The notes: generated by a model not told the origin, from the sequence alone. Shown: positions 8,731 to 20,145, counted from the stretch's first letter. The stretch is 64,000 nt of DNA from Sneathia vaginalis (GCF_000973085.1 NZ_CP011280.1:708642-772641); one strand, 5' to 3'. Program-made: numbers and translations.

Positions 8731-9756
8731 TCAAAAATGTTTACGTACTGCATTTGCAATTGCATTTGCAACATTTATTTGACCTTCTTCTGAAGTATAT
8801 TGTCTAACATCATTATAGTTTGTTATAAATCCTAATTCGACTAAGACAGAAGGAGATCTTGAACCACGTAATACTGCAAAGTTTGCACCTAAAACTTTTC
8901 TTCTTTTGATAGACATCGTACTTACGATATTATTTAATATAGTATTTGCAAATGAAGAACTTTCTTTTTGAAGTAAACCGTATAAGATGTCGTTTACTAA
9001 AAAGTTTGATTCTATCGATCTTGCACCTGCTAAATCAAAACCATTTTCATACTGTGCTTTTTGTCTTGCATAAACTGAAGGGTTCTTTTCAAAATAATAT
9101 ACTTCTGTACCATGAGCACCACTATTTACAGAAGCATTTAAGTGGATGCTTATAAATAAATTGGCATTATGATTATTACCTATTTCTGCTCTTTCATTTA
9201 ATGGTATAAATGTATCATTACTTCTTGTTAGTATTACGTTATAGTCCCTTTTTAAATTTTGATATAACTTTAATGTTACAGCAAGGGCTAAGTCTTTTTC
9301 CCTATACCCATTTCCTATAGCTCCACTATCATGTCCACCATGACCAGCATCTAGAACTATTGTATAATTCTTTTTAGGTAAGGTTTTAGCTTCAATAAAT
9401 GCTATCTGAACCTTATTTCTATTTTGTGTAATATTACATCTTGTACCAGTTTGTAAATAAATTACAGTTGATACATTATTGTTGTAATAATCATTAGTTA
9501 AATCTGTAACATATCTGTCATTAATTTTAATATTTCTTTCAACATCGCTTCTTATTCCAGAAGTATTAGGTATATCAATCATTAATGATGGTGTTCTTTC
9601 ATCATATTCATGTTTAATATGACCAACATTTTCTTGAAATTCAAGAGTTAAAATACCGTTTTTATATACTATTGAATTTAATTTATTTGCACTTACTATT
9701 AGCGGTAAAAAAATAGTGAACAGTACAATTATTATCTTCTTAATATTATATCTCAT
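8731..9756 (-). CDS. N-acetylmuramoyl-L-alanine amidase
   Basis: A 341-aa exported peptidoglycan hydrolase. A signal peptide (about residues 1-23) is followed by an AMIN-like beta domain (25-125) and an Amidase_3 zinc domain (about 130-340). Zinc and catalytic residues are visible as LDAGHGGHDSGA, the Glu in NERAEIGN, the His in FISIHLNAS and the catalytic Glu in VLVELGFITN. It cleaves the amide bond between MurNAc and the stem peptide, probably during septum splitting. It lies 4 nt after yajC. EnvC, a typical activator of such amidases, is encoded at 45314-46612. Confidence 0.93.
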   Translation of the reverse strand: MRYNIKKIIIVLFTIFLPLIVSANKLNSIVYKNGILTLEFQENVGHIKHEYDERTPSLMIDIPNTSGIRSDVERNIKINDRYVTDLTNDYYNNNVSTVIYLQTGTRCNITQNRNKVQIAFIEAKTLPKKNYTIVLDAGHGGHDSGAIGNGYREKDLALAVTLKLYQNLKRDYNVILTRSNDTFIPLNERAEIGNNHNANLFISIHLNASVNSGAHGTEVYYFEKNPSVYARQKAQYENGFDLAGARSIESNFLVNDILYGLLQKESSSFANTILNNIVSTMSIKRRKVLGANFAVLRGSRSPSVLVELGFITNYNDVRQYTSEEGQINVANAIANAVRKHF

Positions 9757-9760
9757 TTTT

Positions 9761-10018
9761 TTAACCTTCTATTACTTTTGAAATAGCTGATTTTGCGATT
9801 TTTATACTTACTCCTTTATCTACTTTTATTTCAACAAAAGTATCTTCTATTTTTACAATACTTCCATAGATTCCACCAACAGTTATTATATTCTTCCCTA
9901 TTGCTAAATTTGAAATCATATCATCATATTTTTTCTTTTTCTTAGAATTACTGTACATCATTGGTCCAAATAATACGATTAAAATTACTATATACACAAT
10001 TATTATTTTTACATTCAT
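9761..10018 (-). CDS. yajC: Preprotein translocase subunit YajC
   Basis: An 85-aa protein with one N-terminal membrane helix (residues 3-22, ending MMYSNSKKKKK) and a small cytoplasmic domain (GKNIITVGGIYGSIVKIED), the typical YajC layout. YajC associates with SecDF and assists Sec export. It overlaps the end of lon by 4 nt. SecD and SecF are not in this window. Confidence 0.92.
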   Translation of the reverse strand: MNVKIIIVYIVILIVLFGPMMYSNSKKKKKYDDMISNLAIGKNIITVGGIYGSIVKIEDTFVEIKVDKGVSIKIAKSAISKVIEG

Positions 10019-12342
10019 TTATTTTTAACCTCCTTAGTAAAAGCAATATTTAATATTTCGTTATAATTTTTTACAAAATGAAAAATCATTTCATTTAAAA
10101 TTTCCTTAGGTAAAAGTGTAGTATCCACCTTATTTTCAAATGGTAGTATTACTTCTCTAATACCTATTCTATTTGCTGCAATAACCTTTTCCTTTATACC
10201 ACCTACTGGTAAAACATCACCATTTATAGTAATTTCACCAGTCATAGCTAAATCTTGTCTAACTCCCTTTTGTAGTAGTACTGAAATTATTGCTGTTGTT
10301 ATTGTAACACCCGCAGATGGACCATCTTTTGGAACAGCTCCTTCTGGAAAATGTAGATGTATATCATAATCTTTTTCAAAGTGTTCTGTAATTTTAAGTT
10401 TATCTTTTACAGATCTAACATATGAATAAGCAACTTGTGCAGATTCTTGCATTACTTCACCTAATTTACCAGTTAATAATAGCTTACCTGTTCCTTCCAT
10501 TTTAACAGCTTGAACTTCTAAAGTTGTACCTCCAACAGCAGTCCATGCAAGACCTGTTACAGTTCCAATTTTAGGTTCTTTTTGCATTTGTTTTTCAGGT
10601 TTAAATCTTTCTGGTCCTAAATATTTACTAATATTTTGCTTAGTTATTCTGTGTATCTTTTTACCTGTTTCTAAAATATCTCTCGCTATTTTTCTAGCAA
10701 TTTTTAGAAATTCTCTTTTTAAATTTCTTACTCCTGCTTCTCTTGTATACTCACCAATTATCTTTTGTATAACTTCATCTGATAATTTTAAAGATATTTC
10801 AGTTTCTTCTTTTACTTGTGGTAAAAGATATTTTTTAGCTATATTAAGCTTTTCCATTTCTGTATATGATTCAAGTTCTATAACTTCCATTCTGTCATAT
10901 AAAGGTTCTGGTATAGTTTGATAATTATTTGCTGTACAGATAAATAAGACATTTGATAAATCATATGGATAATCAATAAAGTGATCTTCAAATTTTGAAT
11001 TTTGTGCAGGATCTAAAACTTCAAGTAATGCTGATGCAGGGTCTCCTCTAAAATTAGAATCTAATTTATCAATTTCATCTAATAATATTACAGGATTATT
11101 AACACCTGTTCTTTTAATAGCTTCTATTATTCTACCAGGCATAGCTCCTACATAAGTTTTTCTATGTCCACGAATTTCACTTTCATCATTTATACCACCA
11201 AGACTAATCTTTTCAAACTTTCTATTCAATGCACGTGCAATTGATGTAGCAAATGAAGTTTTACCAACTCCAGGTGGTCCAATTAAACAAAGTATAGTTG
11301 ATATTTTCTTTTCAGCTTTAGATTCTTTTTGTTCTTTTAATTTCATTACTGATAAAAATTCTAATATTGTATCTTTTACTTCTTTTAATCCATAATGATC
11401 TTGATCTAAAATCTTTTTAACCTTTTTTATATCATATTCTTCTTCTTTTGAGGCTTCAAAAGGTAAATCTAATACAACTTCAATATAGTTTAATGTTACA
11501 TTATAGTCTGCAGAATATCCTACATTACTACGTAATTTCTTTATTTCTTTTTTTAATTTTTCACGAAGTCCATCAGGCATAACCTTTTCATTTATTCTTT
11601 TTTCAAGATTATCTAATACATCGTTATTACTTGTATCTTCACCTAATTCTTCTTTTAAAACTTTCATCTTTTCTTTTAAATAGTAATTCTTTTGTGATTC
11701 ATCAAGATTTTGCTTTAACTTACTATTTATATCATTTTCAATGATCATTTTTTGAGATTCAATCTTAATATCTTCATAGAATGTATCTACTCTTTGTTGT
11801 AAGCTTCTTAAAGATAAATAATATTGCTTAACATGAGTTTCAAATGGTATCTTGTAGACTAGTAGGTCTATAAGTTCTTCTATTGAATTCACATTTAGCA
11901 TTAGATGTTCATTTATCATATCTTTCATTAGCGATAACACTACACCTGCAGATTTTAGTATTGATTCTGCACTATTTATACTATTATCAACTAAGTCTTT
12001 ATTTGTTCTTACCATTGAATACTCAGTGAAAAAACATTTTTGTTCTTCATTAAATTGTATTTTTGATAATTTTACACGACTTTTACCTTTAACTACTAAA
12101 CGATATGTTTCATTATCCAGCTTATATATCTTAATAGCCTCTGCTATAATTCCGTATTCTTCAATGCCTTTTTCATCAACTATATCTGATTCTATATTCT
12201 TTTGTAATGACAATACTATCTTCTTATCATTACTGTTTATAGCCTCATATGCTGCTGTAATACTATATTGTCTTCCTAATAATAGACTAGTTTCAACACC
12301 AGGCATTACTGCAACTTCTTTTGTTGGAATTAATGCTGTCAT
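10015..12342 (-). CDS. lon: ATP-dependent Lon protease
   Basis: A 775-aa cytoplasmic AAA+ protease. An N-terminal substrate-binding LON domain (about residues 1-185) and a coiled region precede the ATPase domain, with Walker A GPPGVGKT near residue 355 and Walker [10 protein letters not shown]. The C-terminal serine protease domain has the catalytic Ser in PKDGPSAG and Lys in LPVGGIKEK. It degrades misfolded and regulatory proteins. It overlaps clpX and yajC by 4 nt each. Clustering of lon with clpX, clpP and tig makes a protein quality-control operon. Confidence 0.98.
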   Translation of the reverse strand: MTALIPTKEVAVMPGVETSLLLGRQYSITAAYEAINSNDKKIVLSLQKNIESDIVDEKGIEEYGIIAEAIKIYKLDNETYRLVVKGKSRVKLSKIQFNEEQKCFFTEYSMVRTNKDLVDNSINSAESILKSAGVVLSLMKDMINEHLMLNVNSIEELIDLLVYKIPFETHVKQYYLSLRSLQQRVDTFYEDIKIESQKMIIENDINSKLKQNLDESQKNYYLKEKMKVLKEELGEDTSNNDVLDNLEKRINEKVMPDGLREKLKKEIKKLRSNVGYSADYNVTLNYIEVVLDLPFEASKEEEYDIKKVKKILDQDHYGLKEVKDTILEFLSVMKLKEQKESKAEKKISTILCLIGPPGVGKTSFATSIARALNRKFEKISLGGINDESEIRGHRKTYVGAMPGRIIEAIKRTGVNNPVILLDEIDKLDSNFRGDPASALLEVLDPAQNSKFEDHFIDYPYDLSNVLFICTANNYQTIPEPLYDRMEVIELESYTEMEKLNIAKKYLLPQVKEETEISLKLSDEVIQKIIGEYTREAGVRNLKREFLKIARKIARDILETGKKIHRITKQNISKYLGPERFKPEKQMQKEPKIGTVTGLAWTAVGGTTLEVQAVKMEGTGKLLLTGKLGEVMQESAQVAYSYVRSVKDKLKITEHFEKDYDIHLHFPEGAVPKDGPSAGVTITTAIISVLLQKGVRQDLAMTGEITINGDVLPVGGIKEKVIAANRIGIREVILPFENKVDTTLLPKEILNEMIFHFVKNYNEILNIAFTKEVKNK

Positions 12343-13580
12343 TTAGTCTCCTTTTGCATTTCTTGATTTTTTTCATCTATCATTTCTTTTGTAATTGTTA
12401 TTTTCTTTATCTTCTTATCACTAGGGATTTCATACATAAGATCTAATAATGTATTTTCTACAATACTTCTTAAACCTCTTGCCCCTATATTTCTCTTTAA
12501 TGCTAAGTTTGCAATTTCATCTAATGCTTCATCAGTAAATTCTAAATCCACATCTTCTAGTTCAAATATCTTCTTGTATTGTTTAACTAAGGCATTTTTA
12601 GGTTCTACTAATATTCTAGTTAAAGCCTTCATATCTAACTTACTTAAAGCTGTAATTACTGGAAATCTTCCTATAAGTTCTGGAATTAATCCAAATTTTT
12701 TAAGATCTTCAGGTAATACATATTTAAATATTGTTTCTTCATCTAACTCTTTAACTACATTATTTGCCTTATCAAATCCAATTTGCTTAACATTAAATCT
12801 TGAACGTATTTTGCTCTCAAGTCCAGAGAATGCTCCTCCTACTATAAACAATATATCTGTTGTATCAATTTCTATCATTTCTTGGTCTGGGTGTTTTCTT
12901 CCACCATTTGCAGGAACGCTAGAAACTGTTCCTTCTACTATTTTTAGTAAGGCTTGTTGTACTCCTTCACCTGAAACATCTCTTGTAATTGAAGTATTTT
13001 CAGATTTTCTAGCAATCTTATCAATTTCATCTATATATATTATTCCACGTTTTGCAGCATCTATATCATAATCTGCAACTTTAATTAGTTTTAATAATAC
13101 ATTTTCAACATCATCTCCAACATATCCTGCTTCAGTTACTGTTGTAGCATCAGCAATTGCTAGAGGTACATTTAATATTTTTGCTAAAGTTTGTGCTAAT
13201 AAGGTTTTACCACTTCCAGTTGGACCTATCAAAAGAATATTTGATTTTTGAATTTCAACGTCATCACTTGATTTTTTCTTGTCCTTAAACATTAATCTTT
13301 TAAAATGATTATACACTGCAACAGATAAGACTTTTTTTGCTCTATCTTGCCCTATAATATATTCATCTAATTTTTGTTTAATTTCTTTGGGTTTAATTAA
13401 ATTTATCTTATTATTTTCCTTAATATTAGCTTTACTTAAATCTTCTACATTTGAGTTAACCATATCATAACATCTAAGTACACAGTCTTCACAAATATAT
13501 ACTCCATCTTCACCTTCAATTAAATCAACATCATCAGTGAAATTACCACAAAATGAGCAAGTTAATTTTGCTTTTGCCAT
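12339..13580 (-). CDS. clpX: ATP-dependent Clp protease ATP-binding subunit ClpX
   Basis: A 413-aa AAA+ unfoldase that feeds ClpP. The N-terminal zinc-binding domain shows CSFCGN and CEDC. The Walker A is GPTGSGKT, Walker B is IIYIDEIDK, and the pore loop AGYVGDDVE and sensor motifs are present. ClpX recognises SsrA-tagged proteins, so it may process GNSYKLAA-tagged products of the tmRNA encoded nearby; this is an inference from family knowledge. It lies 13 nt after clpP. Confidence 0.98.
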   Translation of the reverse strand: MAKAKLTCSFCGNFTDDVDLIEGEDGVYICEDCVLRCYDMVNSNVEDLSKANIKENNKINLIKPKEIKQKLDEYIIGQDRAKKVLSVAVYNHFKRLMFKDKKKSSDDVEIQKSNILLIGPTGSGKTLLAQTLAKILNVPLAIADATTVTEAGYVGDDVENVLLKLIKVADYDIDAAKRGIIYIDEIDKIARKSENTSITRDVSGEGVQQALLKIVEGTVSSVPANGGRKHPDQEMIEIDTTDILFIVGGAFSGLESKIRSRFNVKQIGFDKANNVVKELDEETIFKYVLPEDLKKFGLIPELIGRFPVITALSKLDMKALTRILVEPKNALVKQYKKIFELEDVDLEFTDEALDEIANLALKRNIGARGLRSIVENTLLDLMYEIPSDKKIKKITITKEMIDEKNQEMQKETK

Positions 13581-13593
13581 CTTGCATTCCTTT

Positions 13594-14166
13594 CTATATT
13601 ATATTATCTATTAAACCAAAATTCTTTGCTTCTTCTGCTGACATAAAGTTATCTCTGTCAGTAGATTTTTCCATTTGCTTTAATGTCTTTCCTGTATTTT
13701 TTGCCATTTCTTCATTAAGTAAATTTTTAAGTCTTAACATTTCTTCTGCATGTATTTGTACATCAGTAGCTTGTGAATAACCTATACCACCTAAAACTTG
13801 GTGTATCATTATTCTTGAATTAGGTAAAGAATATCTTTTACCTTTTTTACCAGCTGCTAATAGAAAAGCTCCCATACTTGCCGCTTGCCCTATACATACT
13901 GTTGAAACATCACAATCTATATGCTTTATTGTATCATATATACCAAGTCCAGCAGTTACAGAACCTCCTGGACTATTAATATACATTGTAATATCCTTTT
14001 TCTTATCTTGAGCATTTAAGTAAAGAAGCTGAGCGATGATGGTATTAGCCATTTCATCGTTCACTTCTCCCATTAAAAATATTATTCTATCTTTAAGTAG
14101 TCTTGAAAAAATATTATATGTTCTTTCAACTCCACCTTCTTCTTCATGTATAAATGGATATATCAT
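13594..14166 (-). CDS. clpP: ATP-dependent Clp protease proteolytic subunit
   Basis: A 190-aa serine peptidase that forms the ClpP tetradecamer. The catalytic Ser is in GQAASMGA, the His in [10 protein letters not shown] and the Asp downstream in STDRDNF. It starts with the usual [20 protein letters not shown]. It sits between tig and clpX in the conserved order tig-clpP-clpX-lon. Confidence 0.98.
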   Translation of the reverse strand: MIYPFIHEEEGGVERTYNIFSRLLKDRIIFLMGEVNDEMANTIIAQLLYLNAQDKKKDITMYINSPGGSVTAGLGIYDTIKHIDCDVSTVCIGQAASMGAFLLAAGKKGKRYSLPNSRIMIHQVLGGIGYSQATDVQIHAEEMLRLKNLLNEEMAKNTGKTLKQMEKSTDRDNFMSAEEAKNFGLIDNII

Positions 14167-14179
14167 TTTTTATCCCTTC

Positions 14180-15457
14180 TTAATTATTCTTAACTAAGAA
14201 TTCTTTAACCTTAGTCATGAATATTGATCCTGCTATTTGGTTAATGTAATTTTCTAACATTTTTGCCTTTTGTAATTCTTCACGTAATTGGTCTAATGTC
14301 ATTTTGTACATTGCTGCCATCTTTTCTAATTCTTTTTCTATTTCTTCTTTTTCAACTTTAATTCCTTCAATTTCAGCAATCTTACCTATTATTAAGTTGT
14401 ACTTAACAACTTTTTGTGCTCTATCTTCTACATCTTTTTCAAATTCTTCTTCAGTTTTACCAGATAATTCTAAGTATTTCTTTAAATCTAGACCTTGCAT
14501 AGATAATTGTTGTGCAAGAGCATTCTTTTGATTTTCAACTTCAGATTTTACTATATTTACTGGTAATTCCATTTCAGTTGTTTCAACTAATTTATCAGCT
14601 ATTTCTTGATATTTCTTATCTTTTGCTTGATTTTCAGAATTTAATTCTAATTGAGCTTTTAATGAATTCTTGTAATCAGCTAAAGTATCATATCCTTTAG
14701 ATTTAGCAAATTCATCATCAACAGTTGGTAATTTTTCAACTTGTATTGAGTTTAATTTAACTTTGAATAATGCAGGTTTTCCTTTTAAGTTTTCAGCATG
14801 ATATTCTTCAGGGAATACTACATTAACATCAAATTCTTCATCAACACTATGTCCTACTATTTGATCTTCAAATGTATCTATAAATGAGTGAGAACCTAAT
14901 TTTAAGTTATAATTTTCAGCCTTTCCACCTTCAAAAGCTTCTCCATCAACAAATCCTTCAAAGTTAATATTTACAGTATCATTGTTTTCTGCAACTTTCT
15001 TATCAGATTTTTCTAATTTCTTTTCTCTTTCAACTATTGATTTTAAGTATCCTTCTACTTTTTCATCAGTTATTTCTTCAGTTTCTTCTTTGATTCCTAA
15101 TTCTTTGTACTTAGGTAATTCAAATTTAGGCTTTAATTCAAAAGAAATTTCAACCTTTAATTCATCATTAGTTAATGAATGATTTTCAACACTAATTTGT
15201 CCTAATACTTCTAATTCCTTTTCTTCAACCATTTTTTTGATTTCAGAATTTAATACATAGTTAAATAATTCTTCATTTATCTTATCACCAAAAGTTTTTT
15301 CTATAACATCTAATGGAGCGTGACCTTTTCTAAATCCATCAATCTTTGCATTTTTAAATTCATTTACGATTGATTCTCTTACCTTTTTAAATTCTTCACC
15401 TTTAAGTTCTATTGTTGCCTTTGCACTTGATTTTTCTAATAATTCTAAATTATACAT
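14180..15457 (-). CDS. tig: Trigger factor (ribosome-associated chaperone)
   Basis: A 425-aa three-domain chaperone and peptidyl-prolyl isomerase. The N-terminal ribosome-binding loop is present as GFRKGHAPLDVIE (the G-F-R-x-G-x-x-P signature). The FKBP-like PPIase domain is at about residues 150-240 (VNINFEGFVDGEAFEGG), followed by a helical, strongly charged C-terminal domain. It binds nascent chains at the exit tunnel. A strong AGGAGG-type ribosome site precedes the ATG. Confidence 0.96.
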   Translation of the reverse strand: MYNLELLEKSSAKATIELKGEEFKKVRESIVNEFKNAKIDGFRKGHAPLDVIEKTFGDKINEELFNYVLNSEIKKMVEEKELEVLGQISVENHSLTNDELKVEISFELKPKFELPKYKELGIKEETEEITDEKVEGYLKSIVEREKKLEKSDKKVAENNDTVNINFEGFVDGEAFEGGKAENYNLKLGSHSFIDTFEDQIVGHSVDEEFDVNVVFPEEYHAENLKGKPALFKVKLNSIQVEKLPTVDDEFAKSKGYDTLADYKNSLKAQLELNSENQAKDKKYQEIADKLVETTEMELPVNIVKSEVENQKNALAQQLSMQGLDLKKYLELSGKTEEEFEKDVEDRAQKVVKYNLIIGKIAEIEGIKVEKEEIEKELEKMAAMYKMTLDQLREELQKAKMLENYINQIAGSIFMTKVKEFLVKNN

Positions 15458-15493
15458 CTTTCCTCCTTAATTATTTACATTAGCTATATTTTA

Positions 15494-15847
15494 TCATGAA
15501 TTGATAACTTTATCTATTAAATTTGAAATTTTTATTCCTTGCTCAACACTATTATCAAGGAAAACTCTTATTTCTGGTACATATCTTATACTTAATTCTT
15601 GACTTAATTTCTTTCTAAAATATCCCTTTACCTTATTTAAATCTTCTAAGAGTTTTTCTCTGTTAATATTTTCATTATAGTCTAGTAATGAAAATGTTAC
15701 ATCTACATAACGTGCATCTTTTGTAAGACTCACCTTATATACTGTTACAAGGTTTTTAATCTTTTCATTATTAATTTCTAATAGAATTGCAGTTCCTATT
15801 ATTCTTGCAATTTCTTTTTCTAAACCTTTTATTCTTCTATCATTCAT
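15494..15847 (-). CDS. rbfA: Ribosome-binding factor A
   Basis: A 117-aa protein needed for 16S rRNA 5'-end maturation and cold adaptation. It has the KH-type RbfA pattern, with DRRIKGLEKEIARIIG at the start, VTVYKVSLTKDARYVDVTFS in the middle and SIRYVPEIRVFLDNS near the end. The start chosen is the ATG at 15847; an in-frame TTG 12 nt upstream lies too close to its ribosome site. It directly follows infB, as in many bacteria. Confidence 0.93.
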   Translation of the reverse strand: MNDRRIKGLEKEIARIIGTAILLEINNEKIKNLVTVYKVSLTKDARYVDVTFSLLDYNENINREKLLEDLNKVKGYFRKKLSQELSIRYVPEIRVFLDNSVEQGIKISNLIDKVINS

Positions 15848-15848
15848 A

Positions 15849-18311
15849 TTATCTTTCAATTTCCTCTTTAATATATGCTTCTAATATGTCATTTTCTTTA
15901 ATGTCATTAAAGTCTTTTAGACTTATACCACATTCTTGTCCCATATTAACTTCTTTAGCATCATCTTTATGTCTCTTTAATGCTAATATATCTCCATCAA
16001 AGATTATTATACCATTTCTTAATACTCTAATCTTTGAATGATTTGTAATCTTACCATCTACTACCATACAACCAGCTATATTACCTACATTAGAAATCTT
16101 AAATACTTTAAGAACTTCTAAACGTCCATGGTATACTTCCCTATATTCAGGATCTAACATACCCTTCATAGCTTTTTCTATATCTTCTGTAACATGGTAA
16201 ATTACATTATAGTTTCTAATTTCTACACCTGTTTTTTCTGCTTCACTTCTTGCAGTATTAGTTGGTCTAACACCAAATCCTATTATTATTGCGTTTGATG
16301 CTTCAGCTAATTTTATATCTCCCTCAGTTATTGCACCAGCAGTAGCTTGGATAATATTTATTGCAACCTTATCATTAGATAATTTATTTAATGATTCCTT
16401 CAATGCTTCAACAGATCCTCTTGAATCTGCTCTTATTATACATTTTAATTCTTTTAGTTGTTCATCTTCTAATTCTTTTGATAAGCTTTCAAGTGATATA
16501 TGTTTTTTAGCATCTATATCATTTAATTTTCTATTTGCGTTATAGTCATCTACTATCTTACGAGCTTGTTTATCGTTTTTAACACAATATATCATTCCAC
16601 CTGCTTCAGGTATATCATTAAATCCTGTAATTTCAACTGGCATAGAAGGGATAGCTTTAGTTATCTTGTTACCTTTATCATCTATCATACTTCTTATTCT
16701 ACCAAATGTTCCACCTACAACAAAGATGTCACCTATCTTTAAAGTTCCTTCTTGAACTAATACGTCTGCTATTATCCCAACTTGAGGATCAAGTTTAGAT
16801 TCAACTACAACTGCTTTAGCTCTTTTCTTAGGATTTGCCTTAAGTTCTAGTAATTCTGCTGTAATTAATATTGTTTCAAGTAGTGAATCAAGATTAATTT
16901 TTTGTTTTGCTGAAATTTCAACACATTCTGTATCTCCACCCCATTCTTGTGTAACAAGACCATATTCCATAAGTTCTTGTTTTACTCTCATAGGATTAGC
17001 CCCTGGCTTATCTATCTTATTAATTGCTACGATTATTGGAACATTTGCTTCTTTAGCGTGAGATATAGCTTCTATTGTTTGTGGTTTTACACCATCATCA
17101 GCAGCAACTATTAGTATAGAAATATCAGTAATATTTGCACCTCTTGCTCTCATTTCTGTAAACGCTTCGTGCCCTGGTGTATCAATAAATGTTATCTTTT
17201 GACCCTTCCATGTAACTTGATATGCACCTATACTTTGTGTTATACCCCCTGCTTCATTTGCAATTACATTTGTATGTCTTAATGCATCTAATAATGAAGT
17301 TTTACCATGGTCAACGTGACCCATTATTGTTATTACTGGTGCTCTTGGAACTAATTCATTAGGTTTATCTACAATTTCTAGTTCATATTTTTCACCATAT
17401 GGTAATTCAACTTCAGTTTCTTCTTCTATTAATACATTGTAATCTAGTGCAATTTCTTCAATTTCACTCATAGATAGTATTGCGTTAGTTGTTAAAACTT
17501 TACCTTGCATAAAGAATTTTGAAACTATACTTGCAGAAGTAATACCTAATTTATCAGCTAATTCTTTAACTGTTAATTCACCCTTTATTTTTAAAACTCC
17601 AGATGTATCATCTAATTTTATTACTTCACTTTTAACTACTTTTTCTTTTTTCTTTATTTTCTTCTTAGTATTATCTTTTCTAAAGTCTGTTCTTAATTCT
17701 TTTAATTTTCTTTCTTCTTCTTTAGCCTTCTTTTCATATTCATATTTTTTCTTATCAAATTTTGGCTTTTGTTTACCTGATTTTGATGCTTTTGTTAATG
17801 TTTCTATTTCAGGCATTTCAACTTCAGACTTAGTATTTTCAACAGGCTTACGTTTGTTATTATTAAAATCTTTATTAAAGTCTTTATTAAAGTCTTTTCT
17901 AACTCTACCATCTTTATTATTGTTATTGTTGTTATCATTAAATTTAGGCTTATTAAAATTATTATTTAATTTTGCCCCCCTCTTGTTATCATTAGAGTCT
18001 TTAGTATTTCTTTCCTTATATGTATTCCATTTATGATATTCTCTACTATTTCCACCATTATTATTTCTATTTTTTTCTTTTCTTTTAGGAGTAGCAAAAA
18101 TCTTCTTTTCTTGTACAACAATAGTTTTTGAATCTTTCTTTACTTGTTCTTCCAAAATTTTAGGCATATTTTCTTCTATAAGTTCTATTTCTTTTTCGTC
18201 TAATTTATTCAACGCTGTCTTATTCTTTATACCCATATTTGTCAGGTTTTTAATAAAAGTTGTTGTATCTTGTGCAAACTTTTTTGCATAATCATAAACT
18301 CTATTACTCAT
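15849..18311 (-). CDS. infB: Translation initiation factor IF-2
   Basis: An 820-aa translational GTPase that places initiator tRNA on the ribosome. It has an N-terminal IF2_N-like segment ([13 protein letters not shown]), a long low-complexity Asn/Lys-rich linker (about residues 80-180, with repeated KDFN units), a second IF2_N segment, then the G domain with [14 protein letters not shown] and NKID motifs, and the C-terminal beta-barrel domains. The start was placed at the ATG at 18311 because AGGTGG lies just upstream; it overlaps rnpM by 8 nt. Confidence 0.97.
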   Translation of the reverse strand: MSNRVYDYAKKFAQDTTTFIKNLTNMGIKNKTALNKLDEKEIELIEENMPKILEEQVKKDSKTIVVQEKKIFATPKRKEKNRNNNGGNSREYHKWNTYKERNTKDSNDNKRGAKLNNNFNKPKFNDNNNNNNKDGRVRKDFNKDFNKDFNNNKRKPVENTKSEVEMPEIETLTKASKSGKQKPKFDKKKYEYEKKAKEEERKLKELRTDFRKDNTKKKIKKKEKVVKSEVIKLDDTSGVLKIKGELTVKELADKLGITSASIVSKFFMQGKVLTTNAILSMSEIEEIALDYNVLIEEETEVELPYGEKYELEIVDKPNELVPRAPVITIMGHVDHGKTSLLDALRHTNVIANEAGGITQSIGAYQVTWKGQKITFIDTPGHEAFTEMRARGANITDISILIVAADDGVKPQTIEAISHAKEANVPIIVAINKIDKPGANPMRVKQELMEYGLVTQEWGGDTECVEISAKQKINLDSLLETILITAELLELKANPKKRAKAVVVESKLDPQVGIIADVLVQEGTLKIGDIFVVGGTFGRIRSMIDDKGNKITKAIPSMPVEITGFNDIPEAGGMIYCVKNDKQARKIVDDYNANRKLNDIDAKKHISLESLSKELEDEQLKELKCIIRADSRGSVEALKESLNKLSNDKVAINIIQATAGAITEGDIKLAEASNAIIIGFGVRPTNTARSEAEKTGVEIRNYNVIYHVTEDIEKAMKGMLDPEYREVYHGRLEVLKVFKISNVGNIAGCMVVDGKITNHSKIRVLRNGIIIFDGDILALKRHKDDAKEVNMGQECGISLKDFNDIKENDILEAYIKEEIER

Positions 18312-18552
18312 CCATTCCACCTACCTTTATTATTTCAATTATTTTCTCAATCGACTTTTCATCTATATCATACTTTTTTTGTTTTGTTATGATATTTAAA
18401 ATTTTCTCACATGGGAATATGTATATTCCTCTTTTTTGTACTATTTGTCTTTCATCTATGACAAACTTACCCTTATCATTTTTTACTAAACGTATTAACT
18501 TTTTTTTACTTGCCTTTGTTTTTGTTAAAACACAAGTTCTAATTGGTTCCAT
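18304..18552 (-). CDS. rnpM: RNase P modulator RnpM / YlxR family RNA-binding protein
   Basis: An 82-aa protein of the YlxR (DUF448) family. It begins MEPIRTCVLTKTKASKKKLIR and has the conserved turn KRGIYIFPCEKIL. Family members bind RNA, and one is reported to modulate RNase P. The ATG at 18552 was chosen for its GAGG ribosome site overlapping the nusA stop; a longer in-frame reading runs back into nusA. Its position between nusA and infB is the family's usual place. Confidence 0.88.
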   Translation of the reverse strand: MEPIRTCVLTKTKASKKKLIRLVKNDKGKFVIDERQIVQKRGIYIFPCEKILNIITKQKKYDIDEKSIEKIIEIIKVGGMDE

Positions 18553-18553
18553 T

Positions 18554-19639
18554 TTATTCCTCATTACCTGATAAAATTGCATCTTGTTCTTCTTGTGTTA
18601 AACCTTTAATATCTATTTTAACTTTACATAATTTTGATGCTAATCTTGAATTTTGTCCTTTCTTACCTATTGCAAGTGATAGTTGAGAATTATCTACACA
18701 TACTCTTGCAATAATTTCATTATCTTCTTGAACAATTTCTGATGAGAATACATTAGCTGGTGCTAGAGCACTACTTACATAATTTCTTGTGTCTTCATCC
18801 CAAGTTATTAGATCTATTTTTTCACCTTGTAATTCTGATAGTATTGCTTCTAGTCTCATTCTATTTGTTCCCATACAAGCACCCTTAACATCTAGATTTA
18901 CATCTGGTGAGTATAGGGCTATCTTACTTCTACTACCTGCTTCTCTTGCAATTGACTTTATTTCTATATCCCCAGCTGCAATTTCAGGCACTTCTCTTTC
19001 AAATAGTTTTTCTAAAAATTTTTCAGAATTTCTTGAAAATTCTATTTTTGTAAACTTAGTTCCTTCTTCTACTTTACCTATATATACAGATACTAAGTCT
19101 CCTTGCACAAAGTGATCATTAGGATTTAAATTTCTACTAGGTATTATTGTTTCAGTACCATTTATTTCAATGTACAAGTTATTTTGTTCATCCATTTTTT
19201 TAACTAATGCTTTAACTAAACTATCTTCTAGTAATTTAAACTTATTATACACATTTTGTTTTTCATGTTCTCTTACTTTTTGTATTACGATTTGTTTAGC
19301 ATTTTGTATTGCATTTCTCTTAAATGATTCTGCATTAATATCTACTTTAATTTCATTACCTATCTTAGCACGTTTTGAATGTAATAGTGCATTTTCAAGT
19401 GAAATTTCAGTTGCAGGATTTTCAACTTTTTCAACTACCTTTTTAATTGCCTTAACTTTTACATCTCCATTTTCTCTATTTATTTCAACATAAGCATTTT
19501 CAGCGTCTTTATAATTCTTTTTGTATGCTGCAAGTAAGGCTGTTTCTACAGCACCTAATAATTCTTCTTTATCTATGCCCTTTTCTTTTTCAAGTTCATC
19601 TAAAGCTGCTAAGAATATGCCCTGTTCTTTAGCTTTCAT
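18554..19639 (-). CDS. nusA: Transcription termination/antitermination factor NusA
   Basis: A 361-aa protein that binds RNA polymerase and nascent RNA. The N-terminal polymerase-binding domain (residues 1-125) is followed by S1 (about 130-200), KH1 (REAGSRSKIALYSPD and CMGTNRMRLEAIL) and KH2 (LAIGKKGQNSRLASKL). It ends soon after KH2 and lacks the acidic repeats of enterobacterial NusA, as usual in this size class. It is the second gene of the rimP operon, 3 nt after rimP. Confidence 0.96.
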   Translation of the reverse strand: MKAKEQGIFLAALDELEKEKGIDKEELLGAVETALLAAYKKNYKDAENAYVEINRENGDVKVKAIKKVVEKVENPATEISLENALLHSKRAKIGNEIKVDINAESFKRNAIQNAKQIVIQKVREHEKQNVYNKFKLLEDSLVKALVKKMDEQNNLYIEINGTETIIPSRNLNPNDHFVQGDLVSVYIGKVEEGTKFTKIEFSRNSEKFLEKLFEREVPEIAAGDIEIKSIAREAGSRSKIALYSPDVNLDVKGACMGTNRMRLEAILSELQGEKIDLITWDEDTRNYVSSALAPANVFSSEIVQEDNEIIARVCVDNSQLSLAIGKKGQNSRLASKLCKVKIDIKGLTQEEQDAILSGNEE

Positions 19640-19642
19640 TTT

Positions 19643-20083
19643 TTATTCCTCCACTTCTTTTAAATTATTAAATTCATAAACTGTTTTAGCTGTTTTTATC
19701 TTTGATAAAGGTATAGCAGTATCATCAACAATAACATTACCATCTTTGATACCATTTAGTATTCCTATAAAACTTTTTTTGTCATCGATATTACTCTTAG
19801 TCTTAATTAAGACTTTGTAACCCTTGAATTTATTAAAGTCTTTTTCTTTTTTCAACTTTCTTTCAATTCCAGGTGTTGATACTTCTAAAAAATACTTTTC
19901 TTTAATGTACTCATCACAAGTACTGTCAATTAATTTACTAGTTCTTTCACATTCATCTAAGTTATCAGTTTCAATATATACTCTTAGATAATTGTATGAA
20001 CCATCTCTTACAAATTCAACATCTACAAGTTCAATATTATTCTTGGATAATATCTCTTGTAACTTAAGTTCTAATTCCTCCAA
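19643..20083 (-). CDS. rimP: Ribosome maturation factor RimP
   Basis: A 146-aa factor for 30S subunit assembly. Visible family motifs are LVDVEFVRDGSYNYLRVYIE and LEVSTPGIERKLK. I place the start at a TTG at 20081-20083 because AGAGGTG lies 5 nt upstream and the resulting N-terminus matches RimP. A longer in-frame reading to 20146 would translate through a perfect hairpin and the promoter region and is unlikely. It is the first gene of the rimP-nusA-rnpM-infB-rbfA operon. Confidence 0.9.
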   Translation of the reverse strand: MEELELKLQEILSKNNIELVDVEFVRDGSYNYLRVYIETDNLDECERTSKLIDSTCDEYIKEKYFLEVSTPGIERKLKKEKDFNKFKGYKVLIKTKSNIDDKKSFIGILNGIKDGNVIVDDTAIPLSKIKTAKTVYEFNNLKEVEE

Positions 20084-20107
20084 AATTTCACCTCTTACTA
20101 AATTAAA

Positions 20108-20128
20108 GAGTGGACATAATGTCCACTC
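20108..20128 (-). promoter_or_regulatory. Perfect hairpin in rimP 5' leader
   Basis: A 10-bp perfect inverted repeat (GAGTGGACAT/ATGTCCACTC around one base) is followed on the minus strand by TTTAATTT and then the rimP ribosome site. It could terminate transcripts from the upstream small genes. Because a promoter lies upstream of it (20146-20175), it would also be the first structure in the rimP transcript and could attenuate or stabilise it. Which role applies cannot be told from sequence. Confidence 0.6.
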
Positions 20129-20145
20129 CCTCAGTTGTTGATTCA

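Noticed and set aside
12574-13071. Plus-strand 165-aa frame opposite clpX
   Set aside because: ClpX is certain on the minus strand; the plus frame has no start signal and no recognisable family.
15480-15510. TTATCA/TGATAA inverted repeat upstream of tig as a terminator
   Set aside because: The 6-bp all-weak stem has no proper T-run after it; a promoter in the same region was also too poor to claim.
17860-17960. Short repeats (KDFN-coding units) in infB that could be mistaken for a CRISPR-like array
   Set aside because: They are in-frame codon repeats of a protein linker, not spaced palindromic repeats with unique spacers.
17854-18036. Leu/Ser-rich plus-strand frame opposite infB
   Set aside because: It mirrors the Asn/Lys-rich linker of IF-2; low-complexity coding on one strand creates a false frame on the other.
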